DNA of 64,000 nucleotides, taken from Ifrita kowaldi (Eukaryota > Chordata > Aves > Passeriformes > Cinclosomatidae). A program made the position numbers and the translations under genes. The notes under the pieces are model-generated. The model saw only the letters and a program-made list of their open reading frames with translations, had not been told where the DNA came from and searched no databases. Shown here one piece after another: positions 51,366 to 64,000 of the stretch; position 1 is the first letter of the stretch; every line of letters begins with the position of its first letter. Location of the stretch: assembly GCA_013398055.1 (NCBI GenBank), contig VZRS01007559.1, forward strand, positions 167,946 to 231,945, in the 5' to 3' direction.

Positions 51366-53303
51366 TTTGTTCAATGGTAATTAAACAGATGCCTTCGTCA
51401 CTGATCCTTTCCCCATAAATTTTCATGGCAGCCTTCCCACTGTTTTCCTTTCCTTCCCTTCCTCTTCCTTCCCTCAGCATCTTAAGATCAGTGTTTCTGG
51501 GGTTTGTGGTTTTTTGCTTTTTTGATAACTGTGTGTTGGGTTGGCAGCATTCTTCACTTCATCCCTACCAAAATCTGGATGGAAGAGTTTAATGGATCTT
51601 ATATTGTCACTGTAACAGTCAGCAGATTCAAGAAAAGAAAATTCATGACAAAACCACTTTGCACTTTTAGAACTTTTGCCTCTGGCAAGGAACCATTGAT
51701 TATCTTTTTGTGATTGAATTAGTTTCTTTTCATATAGATAGTTCGTGTCAAAGTAGTCAAAAGTTTGGAATATGTATAAACTTCAGCGACTGGCTTTTAT
51801 TTTCTATATAACATGCAAAGTCCCATTTTAAAATAATATAATAAAATCCATATTCAATATTTAATTTTTAATTTCTCATTACTCTTTTAAAATACAGACG
51901 TTACAGTGTGTTGATACTATTTACCCTATCTGTTTCTAATTTTTAAGAATTGTTTTGATGTTCATCCATTTTTATTTTTATTTAGCAGACTAAATTTCTT
52001 CTCTGGTGTTCTCAGTGCTACTTTTCCTGAAATACTTATTATCAATTTTTGAATTTTTGTATTTTGTATTTACGGACCATATAGGCCATTAGAAGAACTG
52101 AAGAGTTAAGTAGTAGGAGTAGACATAGTAGTTGAAGACATAATTAGGTGAAGCATTTGGTAGCCTTGGGTATGATGTGTAATGTGGAATTCTCTATAAT
52201 TCTTATTTCCTTCTAAGAAAAACTGCTTGGTTTTATGTGTGCAGGTCAATACTTAACCCCCACCTGCTCTACCATTTGAATATTGCTCAGAATAACTCAG
52301 CCTGTTGCCACATTTGGATGTTGCAGATAAAAACAATATTCTAGAACCTTCTGTGCCTCTCGTGTTCCCCAATCCAGGAAAAACTGACATCCTGTTCCGA
52401 AGAGATTCAGGGTTTGAATGTTTCAGATATGTATTTAAACGTTTCATTGTGCTGTTTGACAGATTAATTGCATTTTTGTTTGCCACCTGCACTTTGTGTT
52501 GCATCAGCACAGGCAATGCTGCGCCAAGGCCGGGTATCTCCAAAAGAAACACATTGAAAGGGCTGATGAATTAGTTTTCCAAAAAACACAGCACTAACAC
52601 CCAATAAGATTCCAGAGGGGAGAAGTGTGATATTTGTTTTGCAAACACTATTTTCTTCCTTTTCTGTGCATTGTCAGTTCAGCTTCTTGATTTTCCCTTG
52701 GTTGAGTTAAGGAAGGAAACAAAAATTGAAGCGGCAATAACGTGGGCACATTGCCTCTCACAAGTGTCTTTAGTAAATAATTTAGGAAAGAATTACTTCC
52801 CTGCATTCGACTGGAGGACAACTTAGCAAGATTGACTATATTTTAGTCATCACGTTTGTGCCTTCAGTTGTTAGAAGTATTTTGTTACATGGTTATAAAG
52901 GCTGGCAGTTAAAACATAATGCTTCTGCCTTATACCAGACTCACAAACACCTATTTAATCATCCCGGAGATGGCCTGGCTGCATCCACTGAATTTGTGTT
53001 TTGGTACCCAAACACTGAGTTTGTTTTTTGACGTGTCACAGACACAAAGATATGTGTATATATATTGCTTGTAGTCTGTTCCACTTCATCTGCTCTATGG
53101 AGTTAGTGGATGCGGCCTGTAGCGTCTCATCTTGTCCAATATTTCACTTTCAGAAGGAGAAGCTGCTACCCCTCCATGGATTTGAGAGGTACCATTTGGC
53201 CATTATTGTTCTACTTTTATCTAGTGTCCAAAGCATGAGGAACGCTTCTTATTTTGCTTTACAATCCGGTTACAAAGCTTTAACTGAAATATAAAATTGA
53301 TTT
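51366..53303. other. Intergenic, AT-rich, with a candidate conserved block
   Basis: 51,800-52,080 is strongly AT-rich. 52,400-52,570 carries an E-box and homeodomain-type motifs and is listed as a finding. No gene supported. Confidence 0.55.
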
Positions 53304-53460
53304 CAGAATCACAGAATGAATCATAAAATGGTTTGGGTTGGAAGAGGTATTATAGATCTCATTCCAACCCCTCTGCCATGGGCAGGGACACCTTCCCACC
53401 TTCCACTAGACCAACTGGAAGAAAAAGCCCCATCCAATGTGGCCTTGAACACTTCCAAGA
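53304..53460 (-). mobile_element. CR1 LINE 3' end, minus orientation
   Basis: cagaatcacagaatgaatca, then aaatggtttgggttggaaga, ctctgccatgggcagggaca and ccttgaacacttccaag. It is CR1 in reverse complement with a short internal duplication (accttcccaccttcc), 5'-truncated. The plus-strand open frames across it are antisense. Confidence 0.93.
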
Positions 53461-56339
53461 TCACTCTCCTTTCCTCCTTGCCTTCCTCAACATTGAACAT
53501 GATGTTTTATGTTCTGGTTTTGGGGAGTGCTATATTCTGTGCCTGTACAAAGCCACTATATAAATTATTGTTACATGCCTGGTTATACCTTCTAAGCAGA
53601 TCACTCCCTTTTAAAATAATTTCAAGCTCCAAACATGCCAGTTATTCAGCAGAGAGTAAATATTTACTTCCTGGAGTTTTTTTTTCATCAAATGGCACAG
53701 CTTTATTGCCCTTCCCTTTAGTTTGAATGTGAAATGGCCATTCCCAGGAAGAAATACCCTTGTTTAACACCTGACAGAAAACTCAAGTAAATCCAATGAC
53801 CTAAGGGTGTATTGTTTTCATACTGGTCTGTGTTGACATGAAATCTGTTCATCTTCTTTGCAACCTTTGGTGTCAAAATATTTGTGCTGTTAAACTGAAG
53901 AGAGAAATGACGAAAATCCTGTTGACAAGTATATACAGTAAATACAAGAGTGGAAATGTACATTACTGTTTTCCAGGAGATTAATAAACCTCAGTAACAT
54001 GGGCTTAAATATGATGGTGCTGACCCAAAATGCAGCAGATCTTTAGGATCTTCAGCTTCCCTTTGTCTGGGATGTGTTGGTGCAAGAGGCACTCAGGGAC
54101 CAATGGATGTGGGTTTGCCTGACCCTGTGCTTTCTGTGGGGAAGCAGGCAAATCTCCCTCTGTACATTGGTTTTATTCTCAACTGGGCAATGGTCCAGTT
54201 GGTCCCACTGGTCTGGTGGTGCCTTGCATGACCCTGCATCCGTCTTGGACCTAAATGTTGGGATGAGATGCACCAGGAATGGGTTTAGGGACCATGAAAT
54301 GCCATTAACCATGAGGTTCTTCGTGCAGGATCTAGGGAATGTTTTGCTGTGCTTAAAAAACTTTTCTGCTCTGTTTTCTTGAGAACAGTGTTACAAAGTT
54401 AAGACTACATTTAAGAGGCAGAAGGCAGGAGGACAGAGAAGTTTGAAGTTGGGTTCCCTGGATGACGTTCAGTCTGAAATGTAGAAGCAGTGGTTTGCAA
54501 CAGATAGGTGAGAGCAATTCCCACTGATACCTGCAGCCACCAAAAGATGGAGAAGAAAAGAGCCAGCAGGAGGACATGGTCCTAAACTCTGGAGTGTGCT
54601 CCTGTTGTGAACAAAGTCTAGATATCTTAGGATATGCTTCAGAACCTGAAGGGTGTTTTCATGAGACGACCGTGGTATTTTCTTACTATGTTGAGGGAAA
54701 TCTGTGTGGATTTTCCAAAGTGACTGTGATGTCTATGATCCTAACTCATGAATTTGTTATATAAATCCACACTTTTTTTTTTTTTTTTAAAGTGATCAAA
54801 TCAGAGTAAGTAGGAAGCATAAATCTGTGTGGAATTATGAGAAATGTTATGAGAATTTTCAGTCTGGTACTGCAGATCAGTACAAATGAAGTCAACTCGA
54901 TAACATCAGGACTTAACAGGGCTCTTCCATCAGAAGTAGGACATAGAAATGTTACTTTCCACAGGATGATTTTTTTTTTTCCCTCTTGCACCATCTCACA
55001 GCGATGTCAAAATTCACAAAATTAGGTCATTTTAACCATCGAAGTCAAGAGGAGCAAATCATTAGTATGCCAACATGGGAAACAGTGGGGAGGAGTTTGA
55101 GGGTAAGGAGAGACCAGCTGAGGTTACTCAGGGGAGGAAGGCCAAGCTCACTGACTTCCCTTGTAAAGCAGTCCCTAATACCTTGCCCAGCCCTGGCTGG
55201 AAGGGGGAGAAGTCCCCCTTCAAATGTTTTCCTCTGAAGAGAAATCTCAGTAAATTAAAGTTATAGGTGTAATGGTTTCAGGTTCAAATCCCACCTTGGC
55301 ACAGTGCCCTACTACATTCCCCTACTCAATTCAATTATTTATATTTGAAACCTTTCCTCTTTTGGGCTGCACTCCTGTGATTTGGTCTATGTGGTTTGAG
55401 ATGATGAACATCAAAAACCGTAATGTGAAATGCACTTTTAAAAAATTATCTAAAATAAGTGATTAGGAATGCAATGGCCATATTTTTATGCATTATTTAT
55501 GGACAAATATTTTATAACCTGACCACATTTTTCATCTCTAGGGCAGTTTAATTAAATAAAACAAAATGTAGAAAAAATAAATTAGAACTTCATTTAACCC
55601 AAGCAAACTTTTTACGAAAACAGAAATCAGTTTGCCATCTGTTATAATTGATGGAGGTCTAAATTGTCTTCTTTTTCATAGGAACATTGAGCAGACTGAG
55701 CTATATTTAAATCACAAGGTTTGTACTTAGAATATCCAGAAATTAGGTTATTATTTATTAAAAGACCCACTGCATTCTTGTTTCAGTAGTGATAAATGCA
55801 GGAAAGAAAAACTTGTTTCCATCATCGAATTTTCAAGTACAATTACTTAGCTGTGCTTGTACAATTACTGCTGAAATGTCATATATATAAATGACTGTAT
55901 AATCACATTTACAAAAATGTGCCACAGGATGGTATTTCTGTGGCTCCTGGAAGAGAAGACTAGGAAATACTGCTTAATCTGGGTGGTTGTGTTTTTTAAT
56001 TGCCCAAACTGCACCTAAAATACTAAAAATGGGTATTTTTCTGACCTCATTGTTTGTAGTGATTAGCCCAGATAAGAATTTAAGAAGAGGCCTAGGCAAC
56101 AGTTAAATTAAATTTTAGAAGCCACACTCTTCTTAAGAGCTGTAATTTTGCTCCCAGTAGGTCTTTAAATGCTACTCACATGCTGCCTTCTAAGTCCCAT
56201 TATAGATGTCAGTGCTCCTTAAGTTTGCCTTTGTTTAAAAAGAAAAAACCCTTCTTTTTGAATGAAACGTGCAAGCAAATCATTAGATTAAATTGCTCCG
56301 GAAATGATGTGTGTAAATTGGATCTGCAGAGTCGTTACA
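53461..56339. other. Intergenic, nothing firm recognised
   Basis: No gene supported. Poly(T)16 at 54,773-54,788. A tRNA B-box-like sequence at 55,281 has no matching A-box. Confidence 0.55.
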
Positions 56340-56870
56340 CAGCCTCCACTAAACTCGGAAATCTAAGGGCACTGTATGGGTGGGAGAGGGGAGAGGCTGC
56401 AAAGGAGGAATTTAGAAATACTGCCCTGGCATGCAGGGATGGCGTTAGGAACATCAAAGCTCACGTTGAGACTTGAATGTCAAGGGTAAGAAAAAGCTTC
56501 TACAGCTGTAGGGGTAGTATGAGGACTGGGAATGTGTTTCTGGGGACATGATGCAGAATAGGGTGACTGGGAACAGTCAGGGTGAGTTTATCACAGATAG
56601 ATTCTGCTGTGTGGGCAGATTCACTTCAGTGAAAACCTGGCTGCATTTGAGGATCAGGGGGCAGTGGTGGACAATGTTTTCCTCAGTTTGAACAAGACTT
56701 TTGGCACTTCCTCCCACAGTGTTATCCAAGTTGGGGGTGTGTGGTGGGATGGTGTTGTCAGGTGGGCAAGCAGAGGGGTAAAGCTCTGGTTGGATAATGG
56801 GGTTCAGAGGTTGTGTTTAGTGCCATCGACTCTTTATTTTCTGTAGACAGCAGCAAGTGGAGGAGGGATT
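56340..56870 (+). mobile_element. CR1 LINE ORF2 fragment (RT region), plus orientation
   Basis: The first part translates in one frame as EEFRNTALACRDGVRNIKAH (about 56,410-56,470), the signature of the segment before the CR1 reverse transcriptase ('EEYRDxVRACRDxxRKAKA'). After a deletion, gagtttatcacagatagatt and then caatgttttcctcagtttga, acaagacttttggcacttcc correspond to the RT 'DVVYLDFSKAFDTVSHN' region. The relic still reads LSLNKTFGTSSHSV and VVRWASRG in one frame (56,664-56,846). It lacks the 3' half, so it is an internal remnant rather than a simple 5' truncation. Confidence 0.75.
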
Positions 56871-57009
56871 GGTTGAGTTGGAAAATCTTGCTCATTTAAC
56901 AGTAGCAGATGAAGGCAGGCAGTGGTGCTAGAGTGGAACTACAGCTTTTGACTATAACCAGTATCTCCAGATTTCAACACTTCTATGTGTTTCTTACTTG
57001 TTTAGTTTA

Positions 57010-57735
57010 TAGAATAACAGAATGGTGGGGGTTGGAAGGGACCTTAAAGATCATTGTGTTCCAACACCCCTGCCATGGGCAGGGACACGTTCACCAGACC
57101 GGGCTGCTCAAAGCTCCATCCAACCTGACCTTGAACACTTCCAGGGATGGGGCAGCCACAGCTTCTCTGGGCAGCCTGCTCCAGAGTCTTACCACCCTCA
57201 CAGCAAATAATTTCTTTCTTGTATCTAGTTTAAACCGACTCTCTGTCAGTGTGAAGCCACTCCCCCTTGTCCTGTCACTCCATGGACTTGTCAAAAGTCC
57301 CTCTCCAGATTTCTTGAAGCCCCTTTAGTCACGGAAAGGTGCTCCAAGGTGTCCCTGGAGCCTTCTTTTCTCCAGGCAGGACAACCCCAGCTGTCTCAGC
57401 CTGTCCCCACAGCAGAGATGCTCCAGCCCTCTGATTGCCTTTGTGGCCTCCTCTGGACTTGCTCCAGCAGATCCATGTTGTGCTCATGTTGGGGGCCCAG
57501 AGGTGGACACAGCACTGCAGGTGGGGCCTCACCAGGGTGGAGCAGAGGGGCAGAATCCCCTCCCTTGATCTGCCCACCCTGCTTTGGATGCAGCCCAGCA
57601 CACAGGTGGTTTCTGGGCTGTGAGTGCACATGGCCAGGCCATGTGGAGCTTCTCACCCACCAGCGCCCCAAAGTCCTTCTCCCCAGAACTGCTGTCAGCC
57701 CATTCTCCACTGCATTCATTGTTAGAGGCCTTCGC
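57010..57735 (-). mobile_element. CR1 LINE 3' portion (about 725 bp), minus orientation
   Basis: The longest CR1 copy here. It starts at the 3' end (agaataacagaatggtgggg), then ccaacacccctgccatgggc, cttccagggatggggcagcc, ccccttgtcctgtcactcca, ccttcttttctccaggcagg, cctcctctggacttgctcca and gtggggcctcaccagggtgg, continuing to about 57,735. On the minus strand it reads DRTRGSGFTLTESRFKLDTR and RLPREAVAAPSLEVFKVRLD, the conserved CR1 ORF2 C-terminus, with frameshifts further upstream. Overlapping plus-strand frames are antisense. Confidence 0.95.
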
Positions 57736-60700
57736 TGAGAGCAGGTTTGCATTGAGCCTGGTAAAGGAGAGTCAGAAGTGTAGGACAAAGCCAATGGAGA
57801 TTTTATTCCCCCCATTAAACTTATTAACACCCTTCTCTTGGAAGCTCTTTCACTGTTCAGGGAAATTGAGAGCTTTTATTAACCAGTCATTAGTTAAAAT
57901 CTGAAATATGAGCAAGGTGACAGGTTCTGCTTAGCCCTTGTGGAAGGATGGGACAAGTCCACACAACTTTGCTGCCCTCCCTTGACCATGGGCAAATGGG
58001 TAAATCCTGGTGGCAGGCTGGCTGCAGGAGCACCAAGCTCTGGAGTTCAGAGGGATTTTCCTGGGAAAGATTATTCCATGGCAGAAATCATCCCCTTCTG
58101 CTTTCTGAGACTGATGTCAGCAAAGATGCCAATTTTTCATTCTGTAATTACCTGTTTATAGCTGGCATTTTTTTTCCCTATCATCTTGCTTATAGCTAAT
58201 TTGTAATGGGAGAGAGAGTTTAGCTAAGAGAATGTGTAGTAGAAGGTTGTTCTTATTATCTGTATTTTGCTAAAAATCAGAATGAGTTACCAAGACAGTT
58301 GATTTTAAGGCAGGCATTATCCAGGGCAGGGTACAGTACTGATTTAAACATTTATTTTATGATGGCATATGTTATTCCAATAGCTGTAGCAAGCATTTTA
58401 ATAAAATATGGATTTATTTTACTGAAAATCTTTCTAAGTTTTAGTACAGCTGTGAGCTGAAGTTTATTTTGGCCCACTCAACTGTCCTGTCCTCTACATT
58501 AAATGTTTAATTGAATCCCTCTAGTCTTTCAGTTTAACATTCTGAAAATTATTGTCTGAATAACAGTGATTGTTGTTTCATGTTCATAATTATTTTAAGA
58601 GCTCTGGGAAACAAAAATTAGCTTGTGTTAATGTCATTTTATGTAGTAAATAGTTAAAGATTTAATTGGAAATTTCAGTCTTAGCATGTGGAATTTTGCA
58701 TACTTGGATGGCAAGTCTTCATTGATTTCAGGAACATCAAGGCTTGGTCCATAAAGGAAAAAAAGACTTCTCAGTGTTCCAAATAGATTGGAAAACAGAA
58801 AACTGCTGTTTTCAAGCTAAATTGATTGTGGAAACTTTAGACCAATACAGAATTCACACTTCATGTGCTGTAACTATTGCAGAAGTGGTAAGTGTGTGTT
58901 GTGCTTCTCAGGTTCCAGGAAAAGATTTGATTATTTTTTTAATCCAAGAAGTGTTTTGTGCAAGTAATAGTAGCCCTGTGGGGGAGGGATGAGGAGCCAA
59001 CTTTGTGGCAGATTTTGGTTTAAGCTGAATTCAGAGGATCTGTGTGTCTGGACCTGAGTGCTGGGACGTCCATGGCACAGGGTTTTAACGTGAGTTAAAC
59101 ACGTGCAGGTCTTTGCTGGGTAAAAATTAAGGATGAGAGGAGAGCACAGGCAGATGGAGGCACTGACATCTATTATTGATGAATATGGTTGTGATTGGAG
59201 TACAGTTACACAGATTGCTAAAAGCTGAGAGCTGAGATAGCCATCTCATAGGAAGCAGGATTGTCTTACGCTGTGTTTAGTTCTTCTGTACAACATAGGT
59301 ATATCTGACATTAAAAAATAAATGTATAAACCACACTGGAGTTGACAGTCTTTTCTTGATTCTAACAACAGTAGGTTTTTTTGATGGTGTAAATGCTTTA
59401 GCAAGACATGCATACATTTTTATTGATCTTAATTTCTCCTTTCCATACTCCATGATTAACTTATTACTGTTTTGGTGATCTTTCAAGGTTTTGCCCAACA
59501 GAATTCTTACCGCAATTTTTACAGTTTAGCTTCCTAATTGGATTTTTGTTTTAAAATGAAAGTAAGGTTTTCTTCTTATTGTTGACCTGCCAAGTTTATC
59601 TACCTTAGAAAGGACCACTCCTCTCTCACCAACTCTGTTCTTCATGTAATAGTAAAATGTTCAGCTCTAATAAAAGTCAACAAAAAATATGTTAAAATAT
59701 CATTCAGTGGGAGGCCGATGTGATGCTTTCAAAACGCAGTAGTTGAATTAAAACAAATGTAACTTTTCAGACCTTCCAGTTTATATTGTATCTTTTTGTA
59801 GCAGTAGGTAGGAACTGCAGTTCATTGGCCATAGGAGGACCTGTGGTCATGGACACTGGACAGATCGGGGAGTGCAAACTGCAGGTTGGATAGTCAGCCT
59901 CCTACAGGTTGTTATAGGATATTTCTTTATAGGGTAGCACTATCTAATCTTTACCATATCCACTGTGAAACCTGAATGATGGCACATTGCTGACACAGCT
60001 GAGATCAACACCATGGATAAATGTGTGCCTGTCCTTGTTAGTCATACGGAGAACGACTCCTCAGTTGTAGTGGGATGTCTGAATATTTTATGGATTTGCT
60101 CTGACAGCAAGCATGAGTGTTTAATAAGCAAATACTGTACATATTTTAAAGATGAGGAACCTGGATACTGACATGGTTGATAGGAGACTGATGACAGAAT
60201 CAGGAATTGATTGTATGTTTCCCAAATCTTAGCTAGTGCATTAATCCTTCTAATTTCTCCCAGTTTTGAGGCGCCTCTGTTCCCTTACAGAAGCTACTCC
60301 TAGCAGGATTCCTCTAGGCTCTGTCTTGTGCAACTTTTTGCAAACTGAATGGAAAAGTCTAAGCTGTGTCATCAGTTAGGATGTCAGCAAGCTAAATACC
60401 AAAAATTGATGGGCAGCATCCACTTCTGCTTGACACATACAAGAATAGTCTTGCAGTGCATGAGAGAAAACGTGTTTAGAGAAGCAGTGACTGAGCTAAA
60501 CCCGAGCAAGGCAGCAGTGTTGGTCCTTCAGGACTCACTGCCATTATCTGACTGAGGACACTTCTGCCAGCAGCATTCCCTGTATGGTGTGATGAAGGTA
60601 CAAATTCCAGACTGCACTTTGAGCAGCCAGCCCCGTGATCTGTTTATTCATCGCTGGTCCCCCAGCACCCCATTTCGGTGCATTGGGTACACAAATGCAT

Positions 60701-61261
60701 GAGCCCCAAACTATTTCAGTTATTTAATGGCAGTAAGAAGAACTTGTTATAGATTTACAACTGAAAGTCCCTGAGTTCAGTGTTTCCCATGCTTTGTGGG
60801 GCTTCTCGCCGAAGCCCAGTTGAAATGTCTCTCCTGTTGTCTGTGGTGCTCTCAGTGGGATCACCACGAGCTCTCTCCTGGAAATCAGCTGGTTTGTGGT
60901 AAGACATCCCTCTTCATCACAACTTCTTAGTAGTAATTGCTTCTTGGTAATGGGTGTCAGGAGCAGGGAGAGACTGATGTCTCTCTGTGAGAGACAGCTC
61001 ATCTGTTCTGTTCATTCCTAGAGGGAGTGGAGCAGTGACCAACCATTAGTCAACTTCAAGTTTTTGGAGCTGTAACTCCCCAAAGTGCAGGATCAAGAAG
61101 GAATTTCCCGGTTACTTCAAACCTCTTTGTATTATGTACATACCTGATACAGTTCAACCCCAAATGTTTTATTAGACTGATCTTTCAGAAAGGCATTTGA
61201 AGTATACAGGAGATAAAGACATCACCATAACCTTTGTAGTATAGTCAATAACATCCACTTG
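57736..61261. other. Intergenic, nothing recognised
   Basis: AT-rich DNA with short chance open frames and no interspersed repeat. Confidence 0.6.
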
Positions 61262-61293
<32 letters not shown>

Positions 61294-61294
61294 A
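61262..61294. repeat. (CAA)n microsatellite, about 10 units
   Basis: An uninterrupted AAC/CAA array immediately upstream of the duplicated segment around the N at 61,343. Confidence 0.95.
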
Positions 61295-61298
61295 AGCT

Positions 61299-61387
61299 AG
61301 AAAATACAGATTTTTGAATCAGCTTCTAAGCTGTTAGGTGTTNAGAAAATACAGATTTTTGAATCAGCTTCTAAGCTGTTAGGTGTT
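61299..61387. other. 44-bp perfect direct repeat flanking an N (assembly join)
   Basis: The sequence beginning agaaaatacagatttttgaa occupies 61,299-61,342 and again 61,344-61,387, identical over all 44 bases, separated by a single N. A true tandem duplication would not be expected to be interrupted by exactly one unknown base. This is the pattern left when two contig ends that overlap are placed side by side without merging. Confidence 0.9.
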
Positions 61388-64000
61388 ATTATGTCTTCCT
61401 TTAAGATTATGCAGACTTTTAGTGGCTGGTATTTCCCCCTGCAAAGTGTAATCGTATCTCTCAGGTTTTTTTTTCCAATCTGAGTACATTGTGTTCTTCA
61501 AGGCATTTTTTTCACCAGCATTGAGTTTTCTTTTTGCAGCCTTTTGCCCATACAGAATATGGATGCCAGAGCTGGCAGCAGCAGTTCACTATTTATAATG
61601 TTGGTAATCCTGTTCACGATGGCAAAAATTTCCTCCATACTTGAATTTAACAATTCTTTCAAGGCAAACATTACTTCCTCATGTCGAGGTGTGGTTCTTG
61701 GAGCCCACATAGTTGCACATCCCTTTTAAGGCTCTAATTCACTATCCTGTCAGCATGACAGTAGTCTTTTGTAATGGCAAAGCTTTCCATCTTGGATTTA
61801 TTAAAGCATGTTTTGTTTCTTTATTTATCTGTGATCCAAAATGACTGCGTGATTGCACTTTTGCTATTATTTTTTAGTCGGTTATTATTGTTTTTATGAT
61901 GTTCATACTCATTTTTGCAAAGATTTTCTATTTATGTCTTCATTGTTGGTGAAGATGATGACAAATACCCATTAGAAACATCTTTACTGGGAGAATTTTT
62001 CCTTGAAAAATGTGTCCTAAGATAAGTGATGATAATCCTTTTAATATGTGTTTGTTTTTATCAGCCTCATGTAGCACTAACTTCTTAAACCAGAATGTCA
62101 GTAGTGCGAACTCGGATGTCTTGCAAAGCTCTAATTTGTTGCATCTTCATGGTTGCCTTAGATGAATATGTTAGACATTTATGAATGTAGTATAAGAATT
62201 AAGATTATTACTTTCTAATGAAAAGAATTTGCTATTTGGTAGAAATAGTCAACAGTGTGTAAGTACACAGTGTCTGGATTTCATTTGTTGTTCATTCTTG
62301 TTGGCCAGATCGAGTTTAGAAATAAATTTTCATACCAGATCTGCCCAATGGCCCAAGAATTTCAACAATTGCACTTTATTAATTAACTGAGATCATAGTC
62401 TAGTACTAGAAAAAAGATATTTAAAAAAGAATTTAATAAAATCCCCATAAAGTAGCCTTCCAGTAGAGAAAATGGACTTGGAATCTCTTTATTAGTATTT
62501 GGCTCACTCTTTCAAATCTGAATGTGCATGCAGAACTGCACACAATTAGAATTATTTTTTCTAATGCATCTGTGTGGGTGTGCTTGGTTTCTGTAGAGAG
62601 AGATGTTGCATTCCCCACTGTAACCATGTAGTGAGTCAAATATAGAGTACAACTTGTTTGGGTCAGAAAGAAGTAGAATTATACTGTGATGTTCTTACAT
62701 TTCCGATAGAGTAAGCTGCTCAAAAATCTATTTTGCAATTACCTTGATTATTTAAGTTCTTTGGATGTCCTTGTGAGAGCAATAGACTGTTCTTTCCAGC
62801 TGAAATTATTTAGCTGTTTTTTTCCTCAGTTAATGTAGGGAGAGAAAATCAATATAAAAGATAATATTTTAGCATTAGTTGATCCTAGGGTCTTATTTGA
62901 TTCCAGCGTAGCAGGCCAAGTAGCAAATGCTCTTAGCAATTGTTTCTGTTAGTGGAATTTTGAAAGCACTAAGAGAAATCTTGATCCATGGAGACAGTAC
63001 AGTAATTCACATTGACATATTTTCCCCATTTGCCACAGGGCAAGTGGAACTATTAATGCTCCTGTGCAAAACCTCTTTTCTTCTTTCCTCTTTTTTTTCT
63101 AAGAGCAGAACAGAAACAGTGTTGATCCTAACAGTGGATTATATGTAAAAATTTAGACTACCCTGCAGCCATCAGAGGGAAAAAGATTTAGGAAATTTTC
63201 TATTACTGTATCTTTTTTTCTAAATAGAAACCCTGTTCCACGAGTACATGTATGTATTTATATGGTGGATTTCTGTAGTGTTTTGGAGGTTTGATGGTTG
63301 TTTTAAGCAAGAAGGCATCTCTGGGGTCAGGGAGCAGGTAGCAGCGATTGTAAAATAAACTGTTTGAATACTGCATGTCCACATGAACTGACTCTAACAA
63401 TAAAATATTCTGTGAATCCATTCTGTGCTCCACAATGTACGGTCAGCGCCCAATGGAGACAGCCGTTCCAATCATGTATACACAAGGAATATTTGTTATC
63501 CATTGTAGTATTTTGCCTGCAGCTTTGAGAGACCCAATTTTATCTTCCCTTAAGCAGCCGAAATGATGTCAGCATCAGTGTGGTACTTTTTTTTTCTTTG
63601 AATGTTTCAAGAACCAAGAAATTGAGCTGTTTGTTGATAAATGAAGGTTTATGTAAAATACATATAAATTTAAGCAATTTAACTCAGTGCAGTAAAATGG
63701 GTTTTGAAATGAGATTTAAATGTGAGTTCTTGAAAATCTGGTTGGTTAGATGTGCAGAAAATAACAGACAGTTGACTGCTAATAATGCCATAAACAATAA
63801 TTAGGCTGTGAGGAGCAGTTAATGATAGATGGCCAAGTATTTATTATATATCTTCTCAATGTGCATCATCTTGCCCTTATGTTACTGAACTGTGCATGTG
63901 CTATTAGGGTAAAAGTTAACTAGAAAAAATTTGAAGATAAATTAGCAAACAATTTCTTTGGTGTCCTTTCCTTTCCATCATTTCCCTTCCCTCCCACCCT
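61388..64000. other. Intergenic, nothing recognised
   Basis: No supported gene or repeat. The window ends in a pyrimidine-rich stretch (from about 63,966) that continues beyond the edge. Confidence 0.6.

Noticed and set aside
55281..55291. ggttcaaatcc, a perfect tRNA/SINE B-box
   Set aside because: No A-box or cloverleaf can be formed upstream, and the flanks do not match a known tRNA-derived SINE well enough.
57349..57904. Several long open frames on the plus strand
   Set aside because: Antisense of the minus-oriented CR1 at 57,010-57,735.
1..64000. CRISPR arrays, LTR retroviral elements, rRNA or tRNA genes
   Set aside because: No regularly spaced direct repeats, no paired long terminal repeats and no RNA-gene structures were seen.

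Overview
The window is vertebrate nuclear DNA, AT-rich and almost entirely non-coding, and most probably from a bird. The only abundant interspersed repeat is the CR1 non-LTR retrotransposon, in both young (about 80-90% like the avian consensus by eye) and very old copies. I see no SINE clusters, no recognisable LTR elements and low overall repeat density. Nothing prokaryotic (operons, ribosome binding sites, CRISPR) is present, and nearly all short ORFs behave like chance open frames.

Layout: positions 1 to about 5,415 appear to hold the 3' end of a plus-strand protein-coding gene. Two phase-compatible coding exons (2420-2562 and 3630-3753) are joined by a GT-AG intron. The last one ends in a stop codon and is followed by a roughly 1.65 kb 3' UTR with a poly(A) signal at 5390. 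The predicted C-terminus is Lys/Glu-rich and probably helical. I do not recognise the protein.

From about 5.4 kb to 64 kb I find no supportable gene. This gene desert carries about a dozen CR1 pieces. Plus-oriented: tail near 9.37 kb, fossil at 12.17-12.86, pieces at 18.2, 26.0 and 32.1 kb, possible fossils at 34.95 and 37.6 kb, and 56.34 kb. Minus-oriented: 36.1, 43.4, 44.1, 51.2, 53.3 and 57.0 kb. It also has a possible MIR-like SINE relic at 49.2 kb, several microsatellites, a 19-bp minisatellite, an 88-bp-period tandem duplication and a small CpG-rich patch next to an assembly N.

Several AT-rich, homeodomain-site-rich blocks look like candidate conserved non-coding elements (16.2, 22.3, 28.6, 38.8, 46.3, 48.1 and 52.4 kb). 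That is judged by eye and needs a multi-species alignment.

Three single Ns mark assembly joins. The one at 61,343 is flanked by a perfect 44-bp direct repeat and is almost certainly an unmerged contig overlap. I did not find an undescribed biological system. The most useful items are the unidentified gene end, the old CR1 fossils, the candidate regulatory blocks and the assembly artefacts.
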